DNA of 64,000 nucleotides, taken from contig NZ_CP151843.1 of the NCBI RefSeq assembly GCF_038452265.1, forward strand, positions 310,001-374,000, written 5' to 3'. Within the stretch, counting starts at the first letter, position 1, and each line of letters starts with the position of its first letter. The translations under genes were made by a program, and so were the position numbers. This document shows, piece after piece, positions 26,691 through 36,311 of the stretch. The DNA is from Vibrio diazotrophicus (GTDB lineage Bacteria; Pseudomonadota; Gammaproteobacteria; Enterobacterales; Vibrionaceae). The notes under the pieces are model-generated. The model was not told the origin of the DNA. It saw only the letters and a program-made list of their open reading frames with translations, and ran no database searches.

Positions 26691-28061
26691 TTACAGCATC
26701 ACAAGGCTTGCGGTGCCTAAGAAAGCAAAGAAGCCAACCACGTCAGTGACTGTGGTTAATATCACTGAGCCTGCCAGTGCAGGATCTAATTCAAACTTGT
26801 CGAGGATAATTGGAATAATTACACCGAAAAAAGCCGCCGTGACTATGTTCACCACAATCGCTAACGCAATCGTGCCGCCAATCAGAGGTGACTGGAACCA
26901 TAACGCTGCAATTGCACCGATTATTAGCGCCCAGAGTAAGCCGTTGATTGAGCCGATTCCTACTTCATTTTTGAGTAAGGCGAGACGGTTACCAACGGTG
27001 ATCTGATTGAGCGCCATAGCGCGAACCATAAGTGTCAGTGTCTGGCTTCCAGCTATACCACCCATAGATGCGACAATCGGCATCAGTACGGCCAGTGCAA
27101 CCACTTCAGAGATAACATCTTCAAACAAGCCAATGGTAATCGACGCAAAAATGGCTGTGATTAAGTTTATGCCTAACCAAACGCCGCGTCGCTTTGAGCT
27201 TCGAACAATAGGGGCGAAAAGGTCATCGCCTTCATCCATACCGGTACCCGCCATCAATCGGGCTTCGTAAATTTCGCGTTGAGTGCCCAGTGCAAACTGC
27301 CAATCGATAATACCCACTAAAGTACCGTCATCATTGACCACTGGAACAAGTGACTGTGTTGCGTGCTCCAGAGCTTCTACACCTTCGGCAAGCGTTAAAT
27401 GCGCATTGATCACTGAGGTATCTTCCAGCACGAGAGTCTTTATTCTTTCTGCGCTGTCAGCAAGTAGAATGTCGGTATAGGTGACGATACCAATGAACTT
27501 CTTCTTTTTGTTGATCAGAAAAATATACTGTGGCGACTCATAGTGGTACTTATCCAACAGCATTTTTGCACGGGCAACGGTAATGCTAAATGGCAGGGTG
27601 TAGACTTTTCTGTCCGCCCAGTGACCAATCTCATCATCACCAAATTCGTTTGCTTGGTCATAGAGTTCAAGTTCGTCGCGGCTGATTAAACGCAGAGCTT
27701 CGGTAACAATATCGTCAGGAAGTGAGTCTTCCCATTCGATAAGAGATAAGTTATCCAGCTTTGCTAGTGTGAGTTTTAGCTCTGTGTCAGAAAGGCTTTT
27801 AATAACGGAAACACGTACATCCGCACGCATTTCTGTTAATACATCAATGTGCATTTCCAGTGGCAGACTACGCCACATTCGAACACGCTGATCAACGGGG
27901 AATGCTTCGAGAATAAGTGCGATGGAGCCTGAATCCAGAACGTTTTCGACCAGTTCATTTAGAAGGCTAATTTGCTGCTGGTCATCATCTGCTTTCGCCA
28001 GCATTTCAATGTGTTGTGCTAAGTCTTGATATTCGCTCAACGTGTAACTCCGATTAGCCAA
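26691..28061 (-). CDS. mgtE: MgtE magnesium channel
   Basis: 456 aa with all three MgtE parts: an N-terminal superhelical domain (about 1-130), a CBS pair (about 135-255, with FIGIVTYTDILL and LVGIIDWQFAL) and five C-terminal membrane helices. The pore region PIVASMGGIAGSQTLTLMVRA is the family signature. Imports Mg2+ under control of Mg2+ binding to the cytoplasmic domains. Monocistronic; the 247 bp to the next gene contain no Mg2+ riboswitch that I recognise. Confidence 0.95.
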   Translation of the reverse strand: MANRSYTLSEYQDLAQHIEMLAKADDDQQQISLLNELVENVLDSGSIALILEAFPVDQRVRMWRSLPLEMHIDVLTEMRADVRVSVIKSLSDTELKLTLAKLDNLSLIEWEDSLPDDIVTEALRLISRDELELYDQANEFGDDEIGHWADRKVYTLPFSITVARAKMLLDKYHYESPQYIFLINKKKKFIGIVTYTDILLADSAERIKTLVLEDTSVINAHLTLAEGVEALEHATQSLVPVVNDDGTLVGIIDWQFALGTQREIYEARLMAGTGMDEGDDLFAPIVRSSKRRGVWLGINLITAIFASITIGLFEDVISEVVALAVLMPIVASMGGIAGSQTLTLMVRAMALNQITVGNRLALLKNEVGIGSINGLLWALIIGAIAALWFQSPLIGGTIALAIVVNIVTAAFFGVIIPIILDKFELDPALAGSVILTTVTDVVGFFAFLGTASLVML

Positions 28062-28308
28062 GGTTGTAAATATATTATTGATGCCGAGGTAAAGTTGGCA
28101 ACGTATTGTTAGGGTGGGCTTTTGTATTTATAGATATGTATGAATATAGCGCCATGCTCCTAGCGTGGTTAACTTACCATAATTCTTTTTAAATGCATGG
28201 CTATTTTCGAGGGGCGTTCGGTATATATTTTTCTGTAAGTGCTTAAAAAATGGGCTTAAAGGTGAATATGTTACAAAAAGCTAGCAAGCAGTTCCTATTT
28301 CCGCAGTG

Positions 28309-28791
28309 TTAAGAAAAATGGATACCCTCAGGATCAATGGCAAGTATCAAATCTTCGGGTGAAATATCCGGAGTGTTCATCATGCGAGAAACCCGTTGGA
28401 GAGACGATAGAATCTGCGTTTGCTCCCATTGATCTAATGCTTGAAATTGCTCAATGAAATTATCTTGTAGTAACTGTGGCGCTTGTTCTAAAACTTGTTC
28501 ACCTTCGGCTGTGATAACCGCATGTACTTTACGTTTGTCTTTTGTGTCGCGCTCTCTCTTAATAAAGCCTCGTTTTTCCAGTCGATCAAGGATACTGGTT
28601 GCTGTTGCTTGGCTCATGTTGCTGTTGTTAGAGAGCTGACGGAGCGTCATTTTTGGCGATGATTGAATAGTCCGCATCAACAGTAATTGAGGACTGGTTA
28701 AGCCAAAATTCTTGTTCAATTGCTTTGAATGCAGATCTATTGCGCGAACAATTTGCCTTATCGATATCAACACTTCATCGTGGGTACTCAA
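28309..28791 (-). CDS. MarR-family transcriptional regulator
   Basis: 160 aa with a winged helix-turn-helix (LRQLSNNSNMSQATATSILD, followed by a wing with RDTKDKRKVHAVITAEG). The gene lies 98 bp downstream of proX on the same strand. A role in controlling proVWX is plausible but unproven. The C-terminal tail ISPEDLILAIDPEGIHFS is longer than in minimal MarR proteins. Confidence 0.88.
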   Translation of the reverse strand: MSTHDEVLISIRQIVRAIDLHSKQLNKNFGLTSPQLLLMRTIQSSPKMTLRQLSNNSNMSQATATSILDRLEKRGFIKRERDTKDKRKVHAVITAEGEQVLEQAPQLLQDNFIEQFQALDQWEQTQILSSLQRVSRMMNTPDISPEDLILAIDPEGIHFS

Positions 28792-28814
28792 GTAAACCTC
28801 CTAAGCCGTGTTTT

Positions 28815-28846
28815 AGAAAAGGGGGTTACTGAATGACAGCAACCCC
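28815..28846 (-). terminator. Probable terminator after proX
   Basis: On the minus strand: GGGGTTgCTG / CAGtAACCCC stem with one mismatch, followed by CTTTTCT. It would separate proVWX from the MarR gene, at least partly. Confidence 0.6.
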
Positions 28847-28889
28847 ACAGACGAATAGAATCAGTTAACTCTATTTTTATAGCGCTTCA

Positions 28890-29897
28890 TCACATCGCGG
28901 CTTTTTTAGCTGTCTCAATCCATGAATCGAACGTTTTTTGGTTCGCTTTGATCCAACCATTCGCGTGTGCTTCGATGTCTTTCGCTGAGTTATGACCTTG
29001 ACTCATCATCATGTTTTCAGCACTGACGTCGTTGATGTTCAGCTTCATGATTTCAAACAATTTCGCTGCTGCTGGGTTCTCTTCAGCAAATTTCTTGTTT
29101 GCAACGATCTTCATTGAGTTCATTTCGAAGCCATAGTTTTTACCATTTGGTAAGGCGGTATCAACGTTTGCACGATTACCAGGAAGTGAAGAGTAAGGTA
29201 CTTCTAGCCATACTACATCTTTACCTGGAACCAATACGCCACTTACCCAGTATGGAGTCCATGTGTAATACAAAATGGAATCGCCTTTTTTATAGCGCGA
29301 GATGGTATCAGCAATGATTGCGGCGTAGTTACCTTGGTTATGCGTGATGGTGTCTCTTAGACCAAAAGCATCAAGCTGGTGTTCAATAACACTTTCACAG
29401 CCCCAGCCTGGGTTACAGCCTGTTAGGTCTGCTTTTCCATCATCATTGGCATCAAACAGCTTGGCAATTTTTGGATCTTTCAGTTGTTCAATATTGGTGA
29501 TGTTGTATTTTTCAGCGGTTTTCTTATCAATCAGATAACCTTGAGCAGCACCTGAGATATATTCACCTTTACGATAGAACTTGTCGTAACCGCCGGAAGC
29601 TTTAAATTTGTCATCATGTAGCGGTGCCCAGTTAACGGCTAGGTAAGTCGCATCACCTTCCGCAATAGAGGTGTAACCAACGTTGTAGTCCACTTCTTTG
29701 GTCGGCTTAACTTCGTATCCGAGCGCTTCCATGGCTTTGTTAACGATTAAGGTTTGGAACGTTTCTTCCGCTACTGTCGACTGTACTGGTTGGACTGAAA
29801 TACCTTCACCAGGTAATGACGCCGCGTATGCGGATGCGCTCATAATTGAACTCATAGCAATACTGCTGGTTAACAAAGTCTTCCATGTTAATTTCAT
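28890..29897 (-). CDS. proX: Glycine betaine/proline-betaine binding protein
   Basis: 335-aa periplasmic binding protein of the ProU transporter. The signal peptide ends around residue 25 (SAYA). Closely matches E. coli ProX in PGEGISVQPVQSTVAEETFQ, EVDYNVGYTSIAEGDATYLA, DLTGCNPGWGCE and YTWTPYWVS, which include the Trp cage that binds quaternary amines. Its start overlaps the proW stop in an ATGA arrangement, and TAGGAGAAC is upstream. Osmoprotectant uptake under salt stress is the known role. Confidence 0.95.
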   Translation of the reverse strand: MKLTWKTLLTSSIAMSSIMSASAYAASLPGEGISVQPVQSTVAEETFQTLIVNKAMEALGYEVKPTKEVDYNVGYTSIAEGDATYLAVNWAPLHDDKFKASGGYDKFYRKGEYISGAAQGYLIDKKTAEKYNITNIEQLKDPKIAKLFDANDDGKADLTGCNPGWGCESVIEHQLDAFGLRDTITHNQGNYAAIIADTISRYKKGDSILYYTWTPYWVSGVLVPGKDVVWLEVPYSSLPGNRANVDTALPNGKNYGFEMNSMKIVANKKFAEENPAAAKLFEIMKLNINDVSAENMMMSQGHNSAKDIEAHANGWIKANQKTFDSWIETAKKAAM

Positions 29898-31012
29898 TTC
29901 TGTTCTCCTAGTTTTTTGTTTCCTTCGGTATGTGTGAGTTTCTGCTTAATGCGGTATACAAAAGACGCTGGGCCTTTTTGATACCAACGAGTTTTTGTAT
30001 CGTGGCTCTCGTTACCCACTTTTTGCGTGATTCGATCGAGCAGAATGGCGAGTATCACAATGCCTAAGCCACCTACCGCAGCAAGTCCCATATCTAAGCG
30101 ACCGATACCGCGTAGTACCATTTGTCCCAGCCCGCCTACAGCGATCATCGAGGCAATCACCACCATAGAAAGCGACAACATCAGTGTCTGGTTGATACCC
30201 GCCATAATGGTTGGCATTGCTAATGGTAATTGGATGCGATAAAGCATCTGCTTGGGGCTTGCACCAAAAGCGTGTCCTGCTTCAATTAATTCTTCAGGCA
30301 CTTGTTGGATACCCAATATGGTTAAACGAACAATAGGGGGCAGGGCGAAGATAATTGTCACGACGACGCCCGGTACGTTACCGATACCAAATAGCATCAC
30401 AATCGGTACTAGATAGACGAATGCGGGTGTGGTTTGCATCGCGTCTAAAATTGGCCGTACGACTTTGGCGGCTGTATTACTTCTGGCAAGCCAAATACCC
30501 ATTGGCAACCCAATCAGCAGACAGAAAAAGACGGACGTCATTACCAAGGCCAGCGTGACCATAGCTTCATCCCACGCACCAATAAAGCCGATGACGAGCA
30601 GTGATAAAAATGAGCTAATACCTAAGCGAGGACCTGCAAACTGCCATGCCAATAAAAATAGAATGAGCAGCATGATCGGCGCTGGAGTAGTAACCAGCGC
30701 ACCTTCGAATGAACTCAAAATAAAATCTATGGGTACTCTGACTGCTTGAAATAACGGGCGTCCATGTGTAACAAGCCAATTAAGTGCAGTTTCAACCCAG
30801 TGATCAAATGGGATAATGGCGTCTTTAAATGGATGCATCCAGTCAAATGACTCAGGTTGCACCTGCGCGGAATTAAGCCAATCACTGCCTGAAGTGGATG
30901 CATTTGTAGCCGTTGACCAAGGATCATTGTTCGCTGCATCGGTTGCTGACTGCGTAGCGGCTCCCCACGGGTCGGCTGTTTCCGGTGCGCTAGAAACATT
31001 TTCTGTAGCCAT
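29894..31012 (-). CDS. proW: Glycine betaine ABC transporter permease
   Basis: 372 aa. A soluble N-terminal stretch rich in Asn/Asp/Ala (about 1-60) and amphipathic segments are followed by the permease domain (helices from about residue 95). The EAA-type motif ELIEAGHAFGASPKQMLYRI is the coupling helix contacting ProV. Like E. coli ProW it has a long N-terminal extension. Lies 2 bp downstream of proV. Confidence 0.94.
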   Translation of the reverse strand: MATENVSSAPETADPWGAATQSATDAANNDPWSTATNASTSGSDWLNSAQVQPESFDWMHPFKDAIIPFDHWVETALNWLVTHGRPLFQAVRVPIDFILSSFEGALVTTPAPIMLLILFLLAWQFAGPRLGISSFLSLLVIGFIGAWDEAMVTLALVMTSVFFCLLIGLPMGIWLARSNTAAKVVRPILDAMQTTPAFVYLVPIVMLFGIGNVPGVVVTIIFALPPIVRLTILGIQQVPEELIEAGHAFGASPKQMLYRIQLPLAMPTIMAGINQTLMLSLSMVVIASMIAVGGLGQMVLRGIGRLDMGLAAVGGLGIVILAILLDRITQKVGNESHDTKTRWYQKGPASFVYRIKQKLTHTEGNKKLGEQK

Positions 31013-31014
31013 GT

Positions 31015-32202
31015 TTATTCCCTGTCTAAAGTTTGAAGTAAGCGAGATTTGGTAATAACACCAAAATACTGTCCTTGGTCGTCGACGACGGGTACCGCAT
31101 AGGGTACTTCTGCCACTTGACTGATGAGATCGCCAACGGAAACGTCAGGATGAATAGTGATGGTGTCAGAAAGCAGGGCACTGCTTAGCGAACGTTTTTC
31201 TTTCTTCGCTTCATTCAAACTGTGAATGGAAACAATGCCGCTGAATTTGTTGGTTCGGTCAACGACGATGCCAAAGTCACGGTCGTGATCCAAGAGCAGT
31301 TGCAGTGCGGCTGCGGGACCATCGTTGTCGTGTTTTTTAAACACAGCAGCAGGTTTTTTGCGTGCGATGTCTTTCGCACTGAATACCGATGCCACATTTA
31401 CGCCACGGAAAAACGAACTGACATAATCATTGGCAGGGTTATGTAGAATCTCGTCGGGCGTCCCTACCTGAACCACCACACCGTCTTGCATGATGGCAAT
31501 ACGGTCGCCGATACGCATTGCTTCGTCTAAATCATGGGAGATAAAAACAATGGTTCGCTTGTCGTCGTTTTGTAGACGAATCAACTCATCCTGCATTTCA
31601 GCTCGAATCAGTGGGTCAAGTGCTGAAAAGGCTTCATCCATCAAGAGTATGTCAGGGTCATTCGTCAGTGCACGGGCAAGACCAACGCGCTGCTTCATAC
31701 CACCTGATAATTCATCTGGAAAAGATTCGCAATAGGCATCTAGCCCAACACGTTCTAACGCTTTTCTTGCACTCTTATGTCTGGTTGCTTCATCAATACC
31801 TGCAAGCTCAAGCCCAAATGATGCGTTTTCCAACACAGTCATATGAGGCATTAATGCGAAGTTTTGGAAAACCATAGAGATGTTTTGACGACGAACTAAT
31901 CTCAGCTCCTGCTCTGAGATATGGGCAATGTCCTTGCCTTTTATCAGAACGTTGCCCTTTGTTGGCTCTATCAAGCGGTTAAGCAATCGAACTAATGTTG
32001 ATTTTCCTGAACCCGACAAACCCATTATGACGAAGATTTCGCCTTCGTTAACCGTGAGAGAGACATCTTTGACACCCACGGTGAGTCCCGTTTGTTCAAA
32101 AATCTCATCTTTACTTAACCCTTTCTCTATCAGGGGGAAAGCTTCACTCGGAGTTTCGCCAAATACTTTATAGAGGTTTTTGACCTCCAGCATGGTAGAC
32201 AT
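31015..32202 (-). CDS. proV: Glycine betaine ABC transporter ATPase
   Basis: 395 aa. Walker A GLSGSGKST is at residues 61-69, signature ELSGGMKQR at about 168, Walker B DILLMDEAFSALDP, then two C-terminal CBS motifs (about 270-395) that in this family sense ionic strength. The frame opens at 32211, but the second ATG (32202) is chosen because AAGGA lies at a proper distance from it and directly against the first ATG. First gene of proVWX. Confidence 0.94.
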   Translation of the reverse strand: MSTMLEVKNLYKVFGETPSEAFPLIEKGLSKDEIFEQTGLTVGVKDVSLTVNEGEIFVIMGLSGSGKSTLVRLLNRLIEPTKGNVLIKGKDIAHISEQELRLVRRQNISMVFQNFALMPHMTVLENASFGLELAGIDEATRHKSARKALERVGLDAYCESFPDELSGGMKQRVGLARALTNDPDILLMDEAFSALDPLIRAEMQDELIRLQNDDKRTIVFISHDLDEAMRIGDRIAIMQDGVVVQVGTPDEILHNPANDYVSSFFRGVNVASVFSAKDIARKKPAAVFKKHDNDGPAAALQLLLDHDRDFGIVVDRTNKFSGIVSIHSLNEAKKEKRSLSSALLSDTITIHPDVSVGDLISQVAEVPYAVPVVDDQGQYFGVITKSRLLQTLDRE

Positions 32203-32681
32203 GTTTTTCATCCTTGTTGCTGTACGGTTTTGACGTGAAATATCAAAATAATTATTAGTACACTAATTAATATTTTATAGGATTACAAGGCGTTACTGGT
32301 GTGCTACAGGAGGGATTGGTCACTATAATATTGAAATATAACGAATATTTTTACCTATAAAAATTTTAAATTAATTTGAGTAGGAATGTTTTGTGTGGAA
32401 ATTAAATTTTGAAATTTCAGCAGATGAGAACAACAAAGAATGGAAATTTTATGAACCGTTTAAACGAATTTTTTCGGATGGAGTGATAGAAATGAACGTT
32501 TTTTTGAAACAACATTTTTGCGTTTTTTTTACTACCCTTTATCAGGTGTGCCGAAACAATAAAAGTTTGTCTTAACGACAAATTATTATGATTAGACACA
32601 CCCCCTGTTTTGTCCGATAAAGCGCGTGACATTTAGGGTGTCAGGTGTGGCTCTTGAAGCCACTTCATTCTCTCTTAGTGT
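32203..32681. other. AT-rich divergent region, proV / speA
   Basis: About 480 bp, strongly AT-rich on the proV side, as expected for an osmoregulated promoter. A 27-codon frame starts at an ATG near 32492 and a hairpin GTGGCT / AGCCAC lies at 32647-32663 in the speA leader. The 60-codon frame over 32393-32575 starts at GTG without a good RBS and is not called. Confidence 0.45.
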
Positions 32682-34604
32682 GTGAGATTAAATGTGGAAC
32701 AATCATCTAAATTAGATCGCGTACGTGCTGATTATAACGTTCATTATTGGAGCCAAGGTTTCTTCGGAATAGATAACCATGGTGAAGTCTATGTGTCACC
32801 AAGGAAAGATGGCCAATATCAAACGCAATTGAGTTCAATTGTGAGTCAGCTAGAAACACGCGGTTTGAATTTACCGGTGCTTGTTCGTTTTCCTCAAATC
32901 CTGCATCAACGTGTTCACAACATTTGTGACGCATTTAATCAGGCGATTGATGAATACGATTACCCGAACAAATACCTGCTGGTTTACCCAATCAAGGTTA
33001 ACCAACAGCGTGAAGTTGTTGATGAAATCCTAGCGAGCCAAGCTCAGCTAGAAACAAAGCAACTGGGTTTAGAAGCGGGCAGTAAGCCAGAATTATTAGC
33101 AGTACTTGCAATGGCGCAACAAGCAAGTTCTGTCATCGTGTGTAACGGTTATAAAGACCGTGAGTACATGCGTCTTGCGCTGATCGGCGAGAAGCTCGGT
33201 CACAAAGTATTTATCGTACTAGAGAAGCTTTCTGAGCTTGATTTAGTGCTGAAAGAAGCAAAAAGCTTAGGCGTTAAACCTCGCTTAGGTATTCGTATTC
33301 GTCTTGCATCACAAGGTGCGGGTAAATGGCAATCAAGCGGTGGTGAAAAATCGAAGTTCGGCTTGGCTGCGGCTCAAGTGTTGTCTGTTATTGACCGCTT
33401 GAAAGCAGAAGGTCAGCTTGATGCTCTACAACTTGTGCATTTCCACTTAGGTTCGCAAATGGCGAACATTCGCGACGTGCGTAACGGTGTAAACGAGTCA
33501 GCTCGTTTCTACTGTGAACTTCGCGAACTGGGTGCAGACATTCAGTACTTTGACGTAGGTGGCGGTTTGGCTGTCGACTACGATGGCACGCGTAGCCAGT
33601 CGTCAAACTCTATGAACTATGGTCTGGTTGAATATGCTCGTAACATCGTTAGCACTGTTGGCGACGTATGTAACTTATACAATCAACCGAAGCCGACCAT
33701 TATTTCGGAATCTGGTCGTTCGGTGACGGCGCATCACGCAGTGCTGATCACTAACGTAATTGGTACAGAAGGTTACACTCCTGAAGCGATTGTTGAGCCA
33801 GAAGCGGATGCACCGACCTTGTTACAAAACATGTGGCGTAGTTGGCAAACGTTGAACGATGATACCGATGCTCGTGCATTGATCGAAATTTTTAACGATA
33901 CGCAAAGTGATTTGAATGAAGCACACATGTTGTTCTCAACTGGCGTAATCAACCTGCAACATCGTGCATGGGTAGAGCAGTTATCGCTACGTATTTATCA
34001 TGAACTACGCATGAAAATGAGTGCGAAAAACCGTTTCCACCGTCCGATTTTGGATCAGTTACAAGAGCGTTTGGCGGACAAGTTCTTCGTCAACTTCTCA
34101 TTGTTCCAATCGTTACCAGATGCATGGGGTATCGATCAGGTGTTCCCAGTTCTGCCTCTGTCTAACTTGCAGAATGTGGAAGATCGCCGCGCAGTGATGT
34201 TGGATATTACTTGTGACTCAGATGGTGCGGTTGAGCAATACGTTGAAGGTCAAGGTATTGAAACGACATTACCTGTTCCTGCTTGGTCAAAAGATACCTC
34301 TTACTTGATGGGCTTTTTCCTAGTGGGTGCATACCAAGAGATCCTGGGTGATATGCATAACCTGTTTGGTGATACACACAGCGCAGTTGTGAACATCACC
34401 GACGAAGGCGAATCAGAAATCACTTTCATCAATGAAGGTGACACGGTTGAAGATATGATGCGTTACGTGCATATCGACGTAGACGCAATTAGAGCTAACT
34501 ACCGTCAGTTGGTTTCTCAGCGTGTGGCTGAAAACGAACAGCAAGACGTGTTAGCAGAATTAGAGCATGGTTTAAATGGTTATACCTACTTGGAGGATTT
34601 TTAA
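32682..34604 (+). CDS. speA: Biosynthetic arginine decarboxylase
   Basis: Cytoplasmic PLP enzyme that makes agmatine from arginine, the first step of putrescine synthesis with speB. 640 aa (658 in E. coli). PLP-Lys105 is in YPIKVNQQ; SQGAGKWQSSGGEKSKFGL, HFHLGSQMANIRD, DVGGGLAVDY and CDSDGAVEQYV are all family signatures. No ATG is available near the N-terminus; the start is a GTG at 32682 or possibly GTG at 32694, both with weak Shine-Dalgarno sequences. The speB ATG directly follows its stop codon. Confidence 0.95.
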   Translation: MRLNVEQSSKLDRVRADYNVHYWSQGFFGIDNHGEVYVSPRKDGQYQTQLSSIVSQLETRGLNLPVLVRFPQILHQRVHNICDAFNQAIDEYDYPNKYLLVYPIKVNQQREVVDEILASQAQLETKQLGLEAGSKPELLAVLAMAQQASSVIVCNGYKDREYMRLALIGEKLGHKVFIVLEKLSELDLVLKEAKSLGVKPRLGIRIRLASQGAGKWQSSGGEKSKFGLAAAQVLSVIDRLKAEGQLDALQLVHFHLGSQMANIRDVRNGVNESARFYCELRELGADIQYFDVGGGLAVDYDGTRSQSSNSMNYGLVEYARNIVSTVGDVCNLYNQPKPTIISESGRSVTAHHAVLITNVIGTEGYTPEAIVEPEADAPTLLQNMWRSWQTLNDDTDARALIEIFNDTQSDLNEAHMLFSTGVINLQHRAWVEQLSLRIYHELRMKMSAKNRFHRPILDQLQERLADKFFVNFSLFQSLPDAWGIDQVFPVLPLSNLQNVEDRRAVMLDITCDSDGAVEQYVEGQGIETTLPVPAWSKDTSYLMGFFLVGAYQEILGDMHNLFGDTHSAVVNITDEGESEITFINEGDTVEDMMRYVHIDVDAIRANYRQLVSQRVAENEQQDVLAELEHGLNGYTYLEDF

Positions 34605-35531
34605 ATGAATGATTTGTTTACTAAAACGGATTATTCATTGTATTCAAATGCAATGACGTTCCTTCGCCAGCCGTACCAGAGAGATCCGCTAGAGTCGGAT
34701 GCTGATGTTGTGGTGTTAGGCGTGCCTTTGGATATGGCGACTTCAGGTCGACCAGGTGCTCGTATGGGACCAGACGCGATTCGTCGCGCCTCAGTTAACC
34801 TAGCGTGGGAAGGCAAGAAGTTCCCATGGGATTTCAACCTGTTCAAACGCATCAAGTTAGTAGATGCAGGTGATTTGGTGTTTGACTGTGGTGACGCAGA
34901 AGATTTCACTTACCGCCTAGAAGCGGCAACCAGTGAGATTCTAAAGAGTGGTAAGACAGTATTGGCATTGGGCGGTGACCACTTCATCACTCTGCCAATC
35001 CTTCGTGCTTACGCGAAACACTACGGTGAAATGGCGCTGATTCATTTTGACGCGCACACTGATACTTATGCAAACGGCAGCGCGTATGACCACGGCACTA
35101 TGTTCTATCATGCGCCGAAAGAGGGTTTGATCTCTCCTCGTCATTCAGTGCAAGTTGGTATTCGCACTGAGTACAAACAGGAAGGTCACGGCTTCAACGT
35201 AATCAACGCGATGCAAGCGAACGATATGTCTGCGGACGAAATCGTTGAGCAAATTCGTGAAATCGTTGGCGACAAGCCAGTGTACCTAACGTTTGATATT
35301 GACTGTTTAGATCCAGCATTTGCACCGGGTACAGGTACACCAGTATGTGGCGGTTTAACTTCAGATAAGATTCTGAAAATTATTCGTGCACTGAAAGGTA
35401 TTAACCTGATTGGTATGGACGTGGTAGAGGTTTCTCCGCCGTACGACCAAAGTGATTTAACGTCACTTTCTGGTGCGACAATTGCTCTAGAACTGCTTTA
35501 CGTTTGGGCTTCAAACCCTGAGCGTGAATAA
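34605..35531 (+). CDS. speB: Agmatinase
   Basis: Hydrolyses agmatine to putrescine and urea. 308 aa of the ureohydrolase fold with the manganese ligand motifs GGDHFI, HFDAHTDTY and TFDIDCLDPAFAPG. Translationally coupled to speA: its ATG begins at the base after the speA stop, and GGAGGA at the end of speA can serve as RBS. A terminator follows. Confidence 0.95.
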   Translation: MNDLFTKTDYSLYSNAMTFLRQPYQRDPLESDADVVVLGVPLDMATSGRPGARMGPDAIRRASVNLAWEGKKFPWDFNLFKRIKLVDAGDLVFDCGDAEDFTYRLEAATSEILKSGKTVLALGGDHFITLPILRAYAKHYGEMALIHFDAHTDTYANGSAYDHGTMFYHAPKEGLISPRHSVQVGIRTEYKQEGHGFNVINAMQANDMSADEIVEQIREIVGDKPVYLTFDIDCLDPAFAPGTGTPVCGGLTSDKILKIIRALKGINLIGMDVVEVSPPYDQSDLTSLSGATIALELLYVWASNPERE

Positions 35532-35562
35532 GCCGTTTACTGCAGGTTAAATCATTAAATTG

Positions 35563-35595
35563 AAAGCCGAGAGGAGAAATCTTCTCGGCTTTTTT
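35563..35595. terminator. Terminator after speB
   Basis: AAAGCCGAGA / TCTCGGCTTT stem with a T-run on the plus strand. May also serve the convergent regulator gene. Confidence 0.9.
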
Positions 35596-35617
35596 ATGTG
35601 CGTAACTCACGGGATAA

Positions 35618-36088
35618 CTATTCAACAGGCAGATATAGGCTTTGCTTTGGCGTATCTAGTACTACATTAGTCATTACACGGCGAATTTGCGGGAACTGTT
35701 CCATGATGTGTTCAATAAATCCATCGTAACTTTTGGCATTTTCAGCCGTCATCACCACCATTAAATCGACATTACCAGTAACGTAAAACACCTGTTGAAT
35801 CGAAGGTTGAGTCTCTGCCCAGCGTTTGAATTTATTAAGGACGGTGTAGTTGTCTCTGTCGATTTCTATTCCGGCAATAAAGGTCATTGGATGGGTGGAA
35901 AGCTCGGGTTTGATCACCGCTACTTCCGCCAGAATCGCCCCTTCATCCCTCAAACGTTTTATGCGTCTCTGCACGGCAGAAGCGGATAGACCCACCTGTT
36001 CGGCAATGATTTCACTCGCCATACGGCAGTTGCTTTGCATCAGTTCCAGTATTTTCTTATCGAAATTATCCAGAGTGGTTTCACTCAT
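35618..36088 (-). CDS. Lrp/AsnC-family regulator
   Basis: 156 aa: N-terminal helix-turn-helix (ASEIIAEQVGLSASAVQRRI) and C-terminal RAM ligand domain (YVTGNVDLMVVMTAEN). The ATG at 36088 is preferred over the frame start at 36115 because AAGAGGAAAA lies just upstream. Divergent from the PLP-enzyme gene, 223 bp away, which is the natural target for such a local regulator. Effector amino acid unknown. Confidence 0.9.
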   Translation of the reverse strand: MSETTLDNFDKKILELMQSNCRMASEIIAEQVGLSASAVQRRIKRLRDEGAILAEVAVIKPELSTHPMTFIAGIEIDRDNYTVLNKFKRWAETQPSIQQVFYVTGNVDLMVVMTAENAKSYDGFIEHIMEQFPQIRRVMTNVVLDTPKQSLYLPVE

Positions 36089-36311
36089 GGTTTTCCTCTT
36101 GCGGTTATTCCGCATTATTGGTGCCTAAATGCGGTAAATCTTCCATGTGGTGCCAAGAATAGCGGATTTTACTTACCAATTGGAATCCACAATTACTCCA
36201 TTCGTACGGTTTAGAAAGAAAAACGGCTATCAACCTCAAATGGTTCTTAGCTCGTAACTTTGGTTAGTTTAATGATTATGGCTGGCCTAATGGCTATGAC
36301 TGGATTAAAAA

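Noticed and set aside
28062..28308. Mg2+-responsive riboswitch upstream of mgtE
   Set aside because: No conserved M-box or mgtA-leader-like structure could be seen.
32393..32575. 60-codon frame, and a 27-codon frame within it, in the speA leader
   Set aside because: The longer frame has a GTG start without RBS. The shorter one has an ATG but no conserved feature that I recognise as a leader peptide.
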